Origin: Halobacteriales archaeon QS_6_64_34
GTDB lineage: Archaea > Halobacteriota > Halobacteria > Halobacteriales > Haloarculaceae
Direction: 5' to 3'
DNA: 64,000 nt
NCBI GenBank assembly: GCA_003020925.1
Contig: PXRT01000005.1
Span: forward strand, 68,052 to 132,051
Shown here: in pieces, positions 52,604-63,205 of the stretch
Numbering within the stretch: the first letter of the stretch is position 1
Layout of the letters: each line of letters opens with the position of its first letter
Position numbers and translations under genes: made by a program
The notes under the pieces: generated by a model
What the model saw: the letters and a program-made list of their open reading frames with translations, nothing else
Told to the model about the DNA's origin: nothing
The model's database searches: none

Positions 52604-53595
52604 CAGGTCACCTCCCCGAGCGCGTCGGCCACCGCGCGGGCCACCCGGTCGGAGTCGGCCTCGGTGTCGAGTGTCGTGTCCGTCCGCACGACCGGTCTGT
52701 CGAGTGCCGTCTCGTCGTCGCTGTCGAGAACGAACGCGTCGGCGAAGGGGTAGGCATCGGCGACGCCGGCCGTACTCGGGTCCCGACCGACACCGGCCAT
52801 CAGGGCTGTGGCGGGGCCGGAGAACACCCGGTCCCCGACGAAGGGGGAGACGGCCACGACAGGCGTCTCCGCAAGCGCCTCCCGAATGCCTTCGACGGCG
52901 AGCATCGGCCCCAGCGACGTGACCGGATTCGACGGGCCGACGACGACAGGGTCGGCGAGTGCCTGCAGGACGGAATCGCTCGCCGTGGCCCGGTCACCGC
53001 CACGGAACTCCACGTCCTCGACAGCCGGTACGCCGTTCCGGCCGACCCACCACTCCTGGAAGTGCATCGGTCCTCGCGGCGTGTGAATCATCGTTGCAAC
53101 GGGGTCGTCGCTCATCGGCAGGAGGGTCCGTTCGAGCCCGAAGGCGTCGGCCAGCCGGCGAGTCACTTCGGTCAGGGAGTGACCGGCATCGAGCAGCGAG
53201 GTCCGAGTCACGTGGACCGCGCGGTCCCGGTCGCCGATATACATGAACTCCGCCACACCGGAGAAACGTCGGTGACGGGCGATATCTCGCCCCGCAGTCT
53301 GGATATCTTCCGGGAGATACTGCGGCCCGGTCGGGAGGTCGGCCGCGTCTGCCAGCCGGTGGAGTTCGTCGTGCGTGGCATCGGAGTCGTCGGCGATACC
53401 CCACCACGTCTCCCGGTCGAGTTCGCCGCCGTCGAGGAACAGAACGGTGTCGAGGTCGGGACAGACGAGGTGCCCGCCCAGTTCGATATCGTCGCCGGTG
53501 TTGGCGACGACTGTGGTCCGCTCGGGCGGGAACACGTCGCCGGCACCGGCGAGTAGCTTCGGCGTCCCGGTCCCGCCGGCGAGGAACGTAACCAT
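52603..53595 (-). CDS. cofD: 2-phospho-L-lactate (PEP) transferase CofD
   Basis: 330 aa from ATG 53595 ([47 protein letters not shown]). The GGTGTPKLL and VVANTGDD motifs, [24 protein letters not shown] and [15 protein letters not shown] are signature CofD. It attaches the phospholactyl-like group to 7,8-didemethyl-8-hydroxy-5-deazariboflavin in coenzyme F420 synthesis. First gene of the overlapping cofD-dus-citG-DUF447 operon. Confidence 0.96.
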   Translation of the reverse strand: MVTFLAGGTGTPKLLAGAGDVFPPERTTVVANTGDDIELGGHLVCPDLDTVLFLDGGELDRETWWGIADDSDATHDELHRLADAADLPTGPQYLPEDIQTAGRDIARHRRFSGVAEFMYIGDRDRAVHVTRTSLLDAGHSLTEVTRRLADAFGLERTLLPMSDDPVATMIHTPRGPMHFQEWWVGRNGVPAVEDVEFRGGDRATASDSVLQALADPVVVGPSNPVTSLGPMLAVEGIREALAETPVVAVSPFVGDRVFSGPATALMAGVGRDPSTAGVADAYPFADAFVLDSDDETALDRPVVRTDTTLDTEADSDRVARAVADALGEVT

Positions 53596-53739
53596 ACGCC
53601 GAGGTAGGGGAGACGGGCGGTATAAACGTGGCCCTGCGAATCGGCTTCGTATCAACCGCCTGAGAATCACTGCTGAGAACTGCGCGGGTAGACTCAAGAT
53701 GGTCCACTCTAACCGTTGACCTGTTGGGGCCAATCCACT

Positions 53740-54270
53740 GTGAACGCACACCGATTCGCGCCGGCAGCCCCGGACGAGTTATACGTCTACGGGGCCTGCA
53801 CGCCGGGCTGGCATTCGGCCGCCGGCCACGACGCCGCTATCGATGACTGGGTCGAGTGTATGCGGGCTGAAGGTATCGAGCGGGTCTGCTGTCTCCTGAC
53901 TGGCTGTCAACTCGACGACTGTGGCGCTATTCTCGACCACTACCACGAAGCCTTCGGCGAGAGGAACGTCCTGCACGCGCCGGTCCGGGACCACCATCTG
54001 ATTCCCGAGTCCATCCTCGTCGAGGAGATACTCCCCTTCCTCGCCGAGAGTCGGGCGGCCAAAGCGCCGGTCGTGGTCCACTGTCTGGCCGGTATCGGCC
54101 GGACCGGGCAGGTCCTGGCCGCGTGGCTCGTCTACAACCGGGATTACGGCCCGGAGCGGGCCATCGAGACGGTGACGGAGAACGGCCGGGACCCGACCGA
54201 CGCCGTCCGGATGGGCAATGCGACCGAGGACGAACTGCACGCGCTGTTGGGCACCGTCGCCAGACTTTGA
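53740..54270 (+). CDS. Dual-specificity/tyrosine phosphatase-like protein
   Basis: 176 aa from GTG 53740 ([25 protein letters not shown]...). The phosphatase P-loop is [20 protein letters not shown] (C-x5-R at about 115), with a general-acid Asp likely in VRDHHLIPE. It dephosphorylates Tyr/Ser or small phosphoesters; cytoplasmic. The stop TGA at 54268-54270 is directly followed by the right end of the tnpB element, so the original C-terminus may have been altered by the insertion. Confidence 0.85.
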   Translation: MNAHRFAPAAPDELYVYGACTPGWHSAAGHDAAIDDWVECMRAEGIERVCCLLTGCQLDDCGAILDHYHEAFGERNVLHAPVRDHHLIPESILVEEILPFLAESRAAKAPVVVHCLAGIGRTGQVLAAWLVYNRDYGPERAIETVTENGRDPTDAVRMGNATEDELHALLGTVARL

Positions 54271-55740
54271 CATCCTCCCCGCGCTGAAGCGCGAGGATTC
54301 CCACGGAACCGCACCGCTGGGTTGGGATATTGTGGTTCACGATACGATCTATTCTTGTGGGCGTACTCTGCCAGTGGATTTGTCGAACAGACGTACCGAT
54401 GGCTGTGCCAAGCAGCCGTTACTCCTATCCTCTACAGGATTCGGAGTTACCGTCACTCGCATATTCTCTGCCGCGTTCAGGTCGCCATTAGCGACCAGTC
54501 CACACTCATCACAGACGTACAGGCCACGTTCCACACGGTTTGCGTCGGCTTCTGTGCCACATTCACAGCACGTTTTCGACGTTTTCAATTCCGCTTCATC
54601 AACACGTTCCACGTCGATTCCACGGTCTTCAGCCTTGTACTCGATGTGGTTCAGAAGGGTTTTAAACGCCCAGTTATGCAGCCGTTTGTTGCCGTGTCGC
54701 CCCCAGTCTTGATCGTCATGGATCTGCTTGGGATGGCCGATTGCTATCGTTCCAACATTATGGGCAGCACACTGTTCGACAATATCGTTCGACAAGGCGT
54801 GTAGGAAGTGGTCTTGTCGCCGTGATTTTTTCTGTCGTGCCCACTGTGCGTGTTGGCTTGGGCCGTTTTCACCCGCTGTGTCGTATTCTTCTTGGCGGAA
54901 GTAGTGGGCGTCTTCTTTCAGGGCGTTGCCCGGATACAGCAGTGTCTCGTCACCGATAGAAACAGCCGCCGTATTGCAGATTCCAAGGTCAACACCTGCG
55001 GTGTTCTCGCCTGGCGTTTCGGGGGTCTCAACCCGCATTTTACAGACGAAATGCAGTTCCCACTTGTCACCAGTCCAGACAGCACGCACAGTCTGGACGC
55101 TCTCAACATCCGCGAGCGTCTGGTCGGCGTCTGTTTGGAGCGTGTATTCACACAGCATGTAGTCAGCGGCGTACCGTGAGGCCTTCATATTCGTCCCTTT
55201 CGAGAGCCGAACACGGTTGTACTGAGTGTCGAGTTTGAAGCCTTGATTTTTCCACGTCACCGTTGACCGTGGATGTTGTTCGCCGTGTTTGCGGTAGCCG
55301 GGCGGGTTCGCGTCTGGATCGTCTTGTTCGTACCACGACACAAATGCTTCCCCGAGTTCCTGAAGAACTCGTTGGCTGGATTGTGAGTGCAAATCCGCGT
55401 AGCGGTCGTGGCTTTTGAGATACGAACACAGTTCGTCGGCGTCTGGAATATGGTCGATAGCGTCCCAGACACGTGAAATCGTCCATCGTCCGACGTTCCA
55501 CAGTTTCGAGGCAGCAAAGCCATGCGAATCGAGGCCATCACACACTTGCGAGTGGTTGGTGAGACTCGCTTTGAGTGTCCGAGTGACGACCTGATTCGAC
55601 ATATGTAAGCATAGTATTTTCTCTTACATAATGGTTGCGGATAGCTGTTGTCTGTGGAATATCCAGTCGTGGCTCAGAGGGGAGATTGATACCCAGTTGT
55701 CGGCTTCATCCCCGCGCTAAAGCACGAGTCTTTCGCCTCG
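54271..55740. mobile_element. IS200/IS605-group element carrying only tnpB
   Basis: One tnpB gene (54349-55602) without tnpA. Both ends carry a similar subterminal motif in the same orientation: right end CATCCTCCCCGCGCTGAAGCGCGAGG (54271-54296) and left end CTTCATCCCCGCGCTAAAGCACGAGTC (55704-55730). Each can fold into a hairpin. Non-autonomous unless a TnpA acts in trans. Exact ends cannot be fixed without an empty site. Confidence 0.75.
54349..55602 (-). CDS. tnpB: TnpB-type RNA-guided nuclease (IS1341 family)
   Basis: 417 aa. N-terminal WED/REC-like part, then RuvC pieces: RuvC-I AGVDLGICNTAAVSIGDE, RuvC-III VANGDLNAAENM, and a zinc ribbon CCECGTEADANRVERGLYVCDEC between them. The RuvC-II motif, normally x-x-x-E-D/N-L, reads TIAIGHPKQIHDD here, lacking the Glu at the expected position (see finding). 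The transcript would read through the right end at 54348-54271, where an omega-RNA scaffold is expected. Starts just downstream of an AT-rich upstream region with ATTATGTAAGAG. Confidence 0.9.
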   Translation of the reverse strand: MSNQVVTRTLKASLTNHSQVCDGLDSHGFAASKLWNVGRWTISRVWDAIDHIPDADELCSYLKSHDRYADLHSQSSQRVLQELGEAFVSWYEQDDPDANPPGYRKHGEQHPRSTVTWKNQGFKLDTQYNRVRLSKGTNMKASRYAADYMLCEYTLQTDADQTLADVESVQTVRAVWTGDKWELHFVCKMRVETPETPGENTAGVDLGICNTAAVSIGDETLLYPGNALKEDAHYFRQEEYDTAGENGPSQHAQWARQKKSRRQDHFLHALSNDIVEQCAAHNVGTIAIGHPKQIHDDQDWGRHGNKRLHNWAFKTLLNHIEYKAEDRGIDVERVDEAELKTSKTCCECGTEADANRVERGLYVCDECGLVANGDLNAAENMRVTVTPNPVEDRSNGCLAQPSVRLFDKSTGRVRPQE

Positions 55741-55804
55741 AATCTTCCGTAACCTGCCGTCAGCGGGAGTACTGTTTTGCCGGCTGGCGGCCAATAGGGT
55801 CGTA
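55603..55804. other. Left end of the tnpB element and spacer before the HD gene
   Basis: No gene. Contains the left-end motif 55704-55730 and 64 bp of flanking sequence before the HD gene ATG. Confidence 0.55.
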
Positions 55805-57028
55805 ATGACCACTATCAAGGACAGCGTCCACGACCACATCGCGGTCGAGGGCGTCGCCGCCGACCTGCTGGAGACCCCGCCCGTCCAGCGGCTCCGTCGG
55901 GTGAAGCAACTGGGGACGGTGACGATGGTCTACCCCTCCGCCAACCACACCCGGTTCGAGCACTCACTCGGTGTGTATCACCTGGCCGACCGCGCGCTCT
56001 CCCATCTCGGCATCGAGGGCCAGCAAGCCGAACGGGTCCGGGCGGCCGCGCTGCTTCACGACGTGGGCCACTCCCCCTACAGCCACAACGTCGAGGCGAT
56101 AGTCCATCGGAAGACCGGGAAATACCACGACGACGTCGAGGAGCTGCTCGACAGCGGCGAGGTAGGTCGTGTACTGGCGAGTCACGACCTCTCGCCGTCG
56201 AGAGTCGCGGGGCTGGTTGGCGGTGGAGGCGAACTCGGCCAACTCGTCTCGGGCGAACTCGACGTCGACCGGATGGACTATCTGGTCCGGGACGCCCACC
56301 ACACCGGCGTTCCCTACGGCACCATCGACCACGAGCGGCTGGTTCGGGAGCTGCGATTCGTCGATGGGGACCTCGTGCTCGACGAGGGGAACGTCCAGAC
56401 GGCCGAGTCCCTGTTGCTCGCGCGGGCGCTGATGAATCCCACCGTCTACGCCCACCACGTCGCCCGAATCGCCAAGTCGATGTTGCGGCGAGGGACCGAG
56501 AAGCTGCTGCGGGAGACCGACGTGACCGCCGAGGAGCTGCGCCGCTGGGACGACTGCGATTTGCTGGTCGGGTTACGCGGGAGCGAGGCCACGAGCGAGT
56601 ACGCCCGGCGGCTGAGCGAACGGGACCTGTTCAAGCGGGCGGTGTGGGCCGAACGACAAGCCGTCCCCGACGAACTACTCGAGGCCGACCACGAGGCGGT
56701 CCGCGGGCTGGAGCGGGAGGTCGCCGCCGCCGCTAACGTCGCGCCGGCAGCGGTCATCCTGGATATCCCCGCCGCACCGTCGATGACGGAATCGTCCAGT
56801 CGCGTACTGGTCAACGGAGCGGTGCGTCACCTGGGCGAGCAGTCGACGCTGGTCAACGCCATCCGAGCCGCACAGACGGACCAGTGGCGCCTTGGGGTGT
56901 ACACACCGGCGGGCGACAGCGAGCGCGTCGGCGAGGCGGCCGTCCGCGAACTCGGGTTGGACCTCGACGGGACCCGCATCCGGGACGTGCGCCGAGGTAT
57001 CCACGCTACCCTCGACGAATTTAATTGA
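55805..57028 (+). CDS. HD-superfamily phosphohydrolase (dNTPase/SAMHD1-like)
   Basis: 407 aa. The metal site is spread as HTRFEHSLGVYHLA (about residues 40-53), AALLHDVGHSPYSHNVE (HD pair, about 82-98), and VDRMDYLVRDAHHTGVPYG (about 155-173). This order is that of the dGTPase/SAMHD1-like COG1078 group, which removes triphosphate from dNTPs or cleaves cyclic nucleotides. The tnpB element sits just upstream and may affect its promoter. Confidence 0.88.
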   Translation: MTTIKDSVHDHIAVEGVAADLLETPPVQRLRRVKQLGTVTMVYPSANHTRFEHSLGVYHLADRALSHLGIEGQQAERVRAAALLHDVGHSPYSHNVEAIVHRKTGKYHDDVEELLDSGEVGRVLASHDLSPSRVAGLVGGGGELGQLVSGELDVDRMDYLVRDAHHTGVPYGTIDHERLVRELRFVDGDLVLDEGNVQTAESLLLARALMNPTVYAHHVARIAKSMLRRGTEKLLRETDVTAEELRRWDDCDLLVGLRGSEATSEYARRLSERDLFKRAVWAERQAVPDELLEADHEAVRGLEREVAAAANVAPAAVILDIPAAPSMTESSSRVLVNGAVRHLGEQSTLVNAIRAAQTDQWRLGVYTPAGDSERVGEAAVRELGLDLDGTRIRDVRRGIHATLDEFN

Positions 57029-57082
57029 AAGGGATGGTAACACACACTAACAACTATGCTGTCGGCCGGACAATAGTACAGT

Positions 57083-57547
57083 ATGTACGACCGGATACTG
57101 GTGCCGACAGATGGCTCGCCCAGCATGCAGTCAGTCGTCGACCACGCGCTGGAACTGGCCGACGTCCACGACGCGACGCTCCACGGGCTGTACGTCGTCG
57201 ACACCGGTAGTTTCGCGACGCTCCCAGTCGAGACGACGTGGGACGGCATGACGGAGATGTTACGAGAGGAAGGACAACAGGCGGTCTCGACGTTTGCCGA
57301 GATGACCGGCGACGAGCCCGTCGAGACCGTCGTCAGGGAGGGAAACCCCAGCGGTGAAATCGTCGACTACGCCGAGAGGTGCGACTGTGACGCAATCGTC
57401 ATGGGCACCCACGGCCGTGGCGGTATCGACCGACTGCTGCTTGGCAGCGTCGCCGAACGCGTCGTTCGCGCCGCCCCGGTTCCAGTGGTGACGATGCCAA
57501 TCAGTGACCGGGAAGAGGAGCGAGCGGTCGAGGAGGCGGAGTCATAG
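57083..57547 (+). CDS. Universal stress protein UspA family
   Basis: 154 aa single Usp domain: MYDRILVPTDGSPSMQSVVDHALELADVHDATLHGLYVVD and the ATP-binding C-terminal VMGTHGRGGIDRLLLGSVAERVVRAAPVPVVTM (G-x2-G-x9-G-S). It probably binds ATP and forms dimers in stress response. Overlaps the convergent birA stop by 6 bp. Confidence 0.92.
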   Translation: MYDRILVPTDGSPSMQSVVDHALELADVHDATLHGLYVVDTGSFATLPVETTWDGMTEMLREEGQQAVSTFAEMTGDEPVETVVREGNPSGEIVDYAERCDCDAIVMGTHGRGGIDRLLLGSVAERVVRAAPVPVVTMPISDREEERAVEEAES

Positions 57548-58483
57548 GGGCCGAAGATGGTCGCAGTCGCCGGCCGCGACGGTCACGCGCTCCTCGCCGG
57601 TCTCGACCACGAGCGAGCCCGGATACTCGATGTCGACGGCCTCGCCCCTGATTTCGCCGTGCAGGGTGTCGATTCGGACCGCCCGACCCAGCGTCGAGGC
57701 GTACTCGCGCCACGCCTCGAGGATGGTGTCAGGCTCGGAGCCGACGGTGTCGAACGCCTCCAGGACTCGCTGGGTGAAGCGCCGGCGGTCGACCGGCTCG
57801 CCTCGGACCGCCGAGAGACTCGTCGCGCTGGCCTCGCTCGGGAGGTCGCCGGGGTCGACGTTGGCGTTGATACCGATGCCGACGACCACCCAGGAGACCC
57901 GGTCGGCCTCGCCATCCATCTCGGTGAGGATGCCGACGAGTTTGCGCTCCTCGCCGTCGACCTCGACGAGCACGTCGTTTGGCCACTTGATGACCGCTTC
58001 GACGCCGGCCTCGCGGACCGCACGCGTGACTGCGACGGCGGCCGCGAGCGTGAAAATCGGTGTCCCCGCCATCGGCACGTCCGGCCGAAAGAGGACCGAG
58101 AGCCAGATGCCGCCACTGGGTGAGTGCCAGGCCCGGTCCAGTCGCCCGCGCCCGCCGGTCTGTTCGTCGGCCAGCACTACCACGTCGGTCGCGCCCGCCT
58201 CGGCGAGTTCGCGGGCGCGGGCGTTCGTACTCGAAATCGCGTCGTGGTACTCTATCTCGAAAGGGGCCCCGAGTTCGTAGGCCACGGCCGGCCCGCCGAA
58301 ATCGGGGACGCCACTCAGCGCGTAGCCGTCGTCGCCGCTGGTGATAGTAAAGCCCGCCTCGCGGAGCGCCTCGACGTGTTTCCAGACGGCCGCCCGGGAG
58401 ACGTCGAGTCGTGACGCGATATCCGGCCCGGAGACCGGCCCGTCGGCGATGGCGGCCAGTACCCGCTCGCGTGTCTCGTTCAT
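57542..58483 (-). CDS. birA: Biotin protein ligase with HTH repressor domain
   Basis: 313 aa from ATG 58483 (MNETRERVLAAIADGPVSGPD; the ORF-track start is two codons earlier). An N-terminal winged helix (residues 1-60) precedes the catalytic domain with STNARARELAEAGATDVVVLADEQTGGRGRLDRAWHSPSGGIWLSVLF, which contains the GRGR biotinoyl-AMP loop. It biotinylates the BCCP part of the carboxylase encoded next (58562-60412) and may repress it. Stop codon overlaps uspA. Confidence 0.95.
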   Translation of the reverse strand: MNETRERVLAAIADGPVSGPDIASRLDVSRAAVWKHVEALREAGFTITSGDDGYALSGVPDFGGPAVAYELGAPFEIEYHDAISSTNARARELAEAGATDVVVLADEQTGGRGRLDRAWHSPSGGIWLSVLFRPDVPMAGTPIFTLAAAVAVTRAVREAGVEAVIKWPNDVLVEVDGEERKLVGILTEMDGEADRVSWVVVGIGINANVDPGDLPSEASATSLSAVRGEPVDRRRFTQRVLEAFDTVGSEPDTILEAWREYASTLGRAVRIDTLHGEIRGEAVDIEYPGSLVVETGEERVTVAAGDCDHLRPL

Positions 58484-58561
58484 AGCCACCGCTTAGCCTG
58501 GGGTGGTGAAAAAGGGAGTGTCAGCGGTCGACGAGCTACAGACGACACGGTAGCGTCCGTC

Positions 58562-60412
<1,851 letters not shown>

Positions 60413-60504
60413 ATTCGCTCATACCGAGACTCGCCCCATAAAACTAGGCGGAACCCCGACCGCCGGCGGGGCCCACGAAGGCAGCAGCCGCCACATTGTC
60501 GTCG

Positions 60505-62055
60505 CTACAGCGGGATGTTGCCGTGTTTCCGGTCGGGTCCGTCCTTGCGTTTCCCGCACAGCAGTTCGAGGTCCGAGACGAGCCGCGGACGCGTGTTCTG
60601 GGGTTCGAGCACGTCGTCGACGAATCCCCGTTCGGCGGCCGTATAGGGGTTCGCAAAGGCGTCGCGGTACTCGTCGATGAGCTGTTGGCGGCGGGCCTCG
60701 ACGTCGTCGGCGTCCTCGAGTTCGTCGCTGTAGAGGACGTTTACGGCGCCCTGGGGTCCCATCACCGCGATTTCGGCCATCGGCCAGGCGTAGTTCATAT
60801 CGGCGCCGATATGTTTCGAGGCCATCACGTCGTAGGCGCCGCCGTAGGCCTTGCGCGTGATGACCGTAAGCAGCGGCACTGTCGCTTCGCTGTAGGCGTA
60901 GAGCAGTTTCGCGCCGTTCGTGATGATACCGTTTCGCTCCTGGTCCTTGCCGGGCATGAACCCGGGCACGTCGACGAAGGTGATGATTGGGATGTTGAAG
61001 GCGTCACAGAAGCGGACGAAGCGGGCGCCCTTCTTCGAGGCGTCGATGTCGAGGGTCCCCGCGTTGACGCGGGGCTGGTTCCCGACGACGCCGACAGAGT
61101 GGCCGTCGAGTCGGGCGAAACCGGTGACGATGTTTCGGGCGAAGCTCTCGCCGACTTCGAAAAAGGAGTCCTCGTCGAGGACGCCCCCGACCACCTCGGT
61201 CATGTCGTAGGGTTTCTGTGGGGCGTCCGGAACGGTGTCGCTCAGGCTCTCGTCCCGACGTTCGGGGTCGTCCCAGGGCTCGACGCGGGGCGGGCCAGCG
61301 ATGTTGTTTGGCGGGAGATAGGAGAGCAGATAGCGGATATCGTCGAGAGCGTCTCTCTCGTCGGCGGCGGTGAAGTGAGCCACGCCCGACTCCGTGGCGT
61401 GGGTCTTCGCGCCGCCGAGTTCGTCGAAGCCGACCTCCTCGCCGGTGACCGTCTCGATGACGTCCGGGCCGGTGATGAACATGTGGCTGGTCTCCTCGAC
61501 CATGTAGACGAAGTCCGTAATCGCCGGAGAGTACACCGCCCCGCCCGCACACGGGCCCATGATGGCCGAAATCTGGGGGATGACGCCACTGGCCTGCTGA
61601 TTCCGGTGGAAGATGTCAGCATAGCCCGCGAGCGAGTCGATGCCCTCCTGAATGCGTGCGCCCGCGGAGTCGTTCAGCCCGACGATAGGTGAGCCGTTCT
61701 CGATGGCCTTGTCCATCACCTTACAAACCTTCTGGGCGAAGGCCTCGCCCAGCGACCCGCCGAAGACGGTGAAGTCGTGGGCGAAGACGTAGACCCGCTC
61801 GTCGTTGACCGTCCCGTAGCCGACGACGACGCCGTCGCCGGGGACGCCCTTCTCCGCCATGTCGAAGTTCGTCGAGCGGTGCTCGCGCAATGCGTCTATC
61901 TCGACAAAGCTGTCGTCGTCGAGGAAGTAATCGATACGCTCGCGGGCGGTGAGTTTCCCCTTCCCGTGTTGGGACTCGATTCGCTCCTCGCCGCCGCCTC
62001 TCTCGGCTGCCGCCTTGCGCTCGCGGAGGTCCTCGATACGGTCCTCGTGGCTCAT
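60505..62055 (-). CDS. Acyl-CoA carboxylase carboxyltransferase (beta) subunit
   Basis: 516 aa. Both crotonase-like halves are present: VFGGSLGEAFAQKVCKVMDKAIENGSPIVGLNDSAGARIQEGIDSL (N half) and ITFVDVPGFMPGKDQERNGIITNGAKLLYAYSEATVPLLTVITRKAYGGAYDVM (C half). It transfers CO2 from carboxy-biotin to propionyl- or acetyl-CoA for 3-hydroxypropionate/methylmalonyl metabolism or lipid precursors. Same direction as the biotin-carboxylase gene. Confidence 0.94.
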   Translation of the reverse strand: MSHEDRIEDLRERKAAAERGGGEERIESQHGKGKLTARERIDYFLDDDSFVEIDALREHRSTNFDMAEKGVPGDGVVVGYGTVNDERVYVFAHDFTVFGGSLGEAFAQKVCKVMDKAIENGSPIVGLNDSAGARIQEGIDSLAGYADIFHRNQQASGVIPQISAIMGPCAGGAVYSPAITDFVYMVEETSHMFITGPDVIETVTGEEVGFDELGGAKTHATESGVAHFTAADERDALDDIRYLLSYLPPNNIAGPPRVEPWDDPERRDESLSDTVPDAPQKPYDMTEVVGGVLDEDSFFEVGESFARNIVTGFARLDGHSVGVVGNQPRVNAGTLDIDASKKGARFVRFCDAFNIPIITFVDVPGFMPGKDQERNGIITNGAKLLYAYSEATVPLLTVITRKAYGGAYDVMASKHIGADMNYAWPMAEIAVMGPQGAVNVLYSDELEDADDVEARRQQLIDEYRDAFANPYTAAERGFVDDVLEPQNTRPRLVSDLELLCGKRKDGPDRKHGNIPL

Positions 62056-62198
62056 CTCCGCTCACCGGTCCGGGACCAGCACATATCGGTGCGTAGAGGG
62101 CGGGTGAAAAAAGCGTTGCCCGGCGGATGTGTGGTGACTGCCCCCGCACGATTGCACAAACCGTCGGAGTTTTGGCCGCTTCCCTCCTTGCCCCGTTC

Positions 62199-62822
62199 GT
62201 GAAGAACATCACGGCAACGTTGCACAACCCCTTTGGCTTCGAGGCGCCGTGTGAGCCGTTCGTCCCCGGGTATGGCGACGCGAACGCCGACTTCCACGTC
62301 ATCGGTGACAACCCCCGCGTCCACGGCGGCCGCGACTCGGGCATCCCCTTCACCGGGACCCCCGCCGCCGAGCGGCTCCAGCGGGCCCTCGTCGCGGGCG
62401 GTTTGCTCGGCGAGGTCGGCTCGCCGCCAACCGTCGAGAGGACGTACCTCTCCTATCTGTACATGTGCGGGGACCGAGACCCGACCGAGGACGACTACGC
62501 CGACCACGAACCGCTCTTTGACACGGAGGTCCGGGCCATCACCTCCCACGTCCTCTTTCCCGTCGGCGAGCGGGCGACGAAACACGTCTTCGCGAACATG
62601 ACCGCAGAGCGCGCCGACGACGTCGTGATGGAGGAGTTCCACGCCACGGAGGTCCGTGGCAGCGGCTGGCTGGTCTACCCCATCAAGGAGCCCGCCGACT
62701 GGACGGACGCCGACGAGGACGCCCTCGTCGCGGCGCTGACGGCGCTACTCCGGACCGACTACCGACAGGAGGCCGAACTCGGCCGATTTCTCCCGGGCGA
62801 CGACGTCTGGCGCGTCCGGTAA
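62199..62822 (+). CDS. Uracil-DNA glycosylase family protein
   Basis: 207 aa from GTG 62199 (VKNITATLHNPFGFEAPCEPFVPGYGDANADFHVIGDNPRVHGGRDSGIPFTG). Motif A of the UDG superfamily (FHVIGDNPRVHGG with SGIPFTG) is present and the C-terminal half carries ITSHVLFPVGERATKHVF-type motif B. The first cysteine (PCEPFVPG) may belong to an Fe-S cluster of family 4/5. It removes uracil from deaminated DNA. The ORF track starts 72 bp too early. Confidence 0.78.
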   Translation: MKNITATLHNPFGFEAPCEPFVPGYGDANADFHVIGDNPRVHGGRDSGIPFTGTPAAERLQRALVAGGLLGEVGSPPTVERTYLSYLYMCGDRDPTEDDYADHEPLFDTEVRAITSHVLFPVGERATKHVFANMTAERADDVVMEEFHATEVRGSGWLVYPIKEPADWTDADEDALVAALTALLRTDYRQEAELGRFLPGDDVWRVR

Positions 62823-62828
62823 ACTACC

Positions 62829-62883
62829 CCGCCCTACTCGCTCCCTCGGGCCTTGCGGCCCTCGGTCACTCCTTGAGGGCGGG
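62829..62883. repeat. Nested hairpin near the UDG stop
   Basis: The outer arms CCCCGCCCT and AGGGCGGGG pair perfectly (9 bp), and GGGCC-TTGC-GGCCC pairs inside. This can serve as a terminator for the UDG gene or be a leftover IS-end hairpin. The unrelated sequence after it begins the transporter fragment. Confidence 0.5.
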
Positions 62884-62950
62884 GGCTCCGCGCTACCGCT
62901 CACTGGTGCCGGGCTCACTCGCCCAGTTCCTCGACGGTCAGTGGCTCGGA

Positions 62951-63160
62951 ATGGACGCGGTAGTGGTCGTAGCGTCGCTCGGCCCACTGGGCGGGGCCGG
63001 CCTCGCTGTCGGCCTGCTGGGCGAGACCATCGCACCGATGGCCGGCGTGGGCTTCCTGGTCGTCTTCGCCGGGTTCGCTATACTCAGTAGTGAGTCTATC
63101 TCGATACCGTTCTCGGGCGGCCCACCCCCGCGCAGCGCCGACTACGTCGACGCTGATTAG
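62951..63160 (+). pseudogene. C-terminal fragment of an EamA/DMT transporter
   Basis: The frame from ATG 62951 reads MDAVVVVASLGPLGGAGLAV and then LLGETIAPMAGVGFLVVFAGFAILSSE, the last two membrane helices of EamA-type drug/metabolite transporters with the LGE and G-x-x-L/V-I/V-x-G turns. The first ~8 helices and all upstream coding sequence are absent. It begins ~70 bp after the nested hairpin. A real 69-aa protein is possible but truncation is more likely. Confidence 0.5.
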
Positions 63161-63205
63161 TCAACCGGGCGAACCTTCATACGATTGGCCAGTGAACGTA
63201 CTGGC

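Noticed and set aside
60413-60504. Possible pccX-like small gene between the carboxylase subunits
   Set aside because: The 92-bp gap is too short and has no codon-biased frame.
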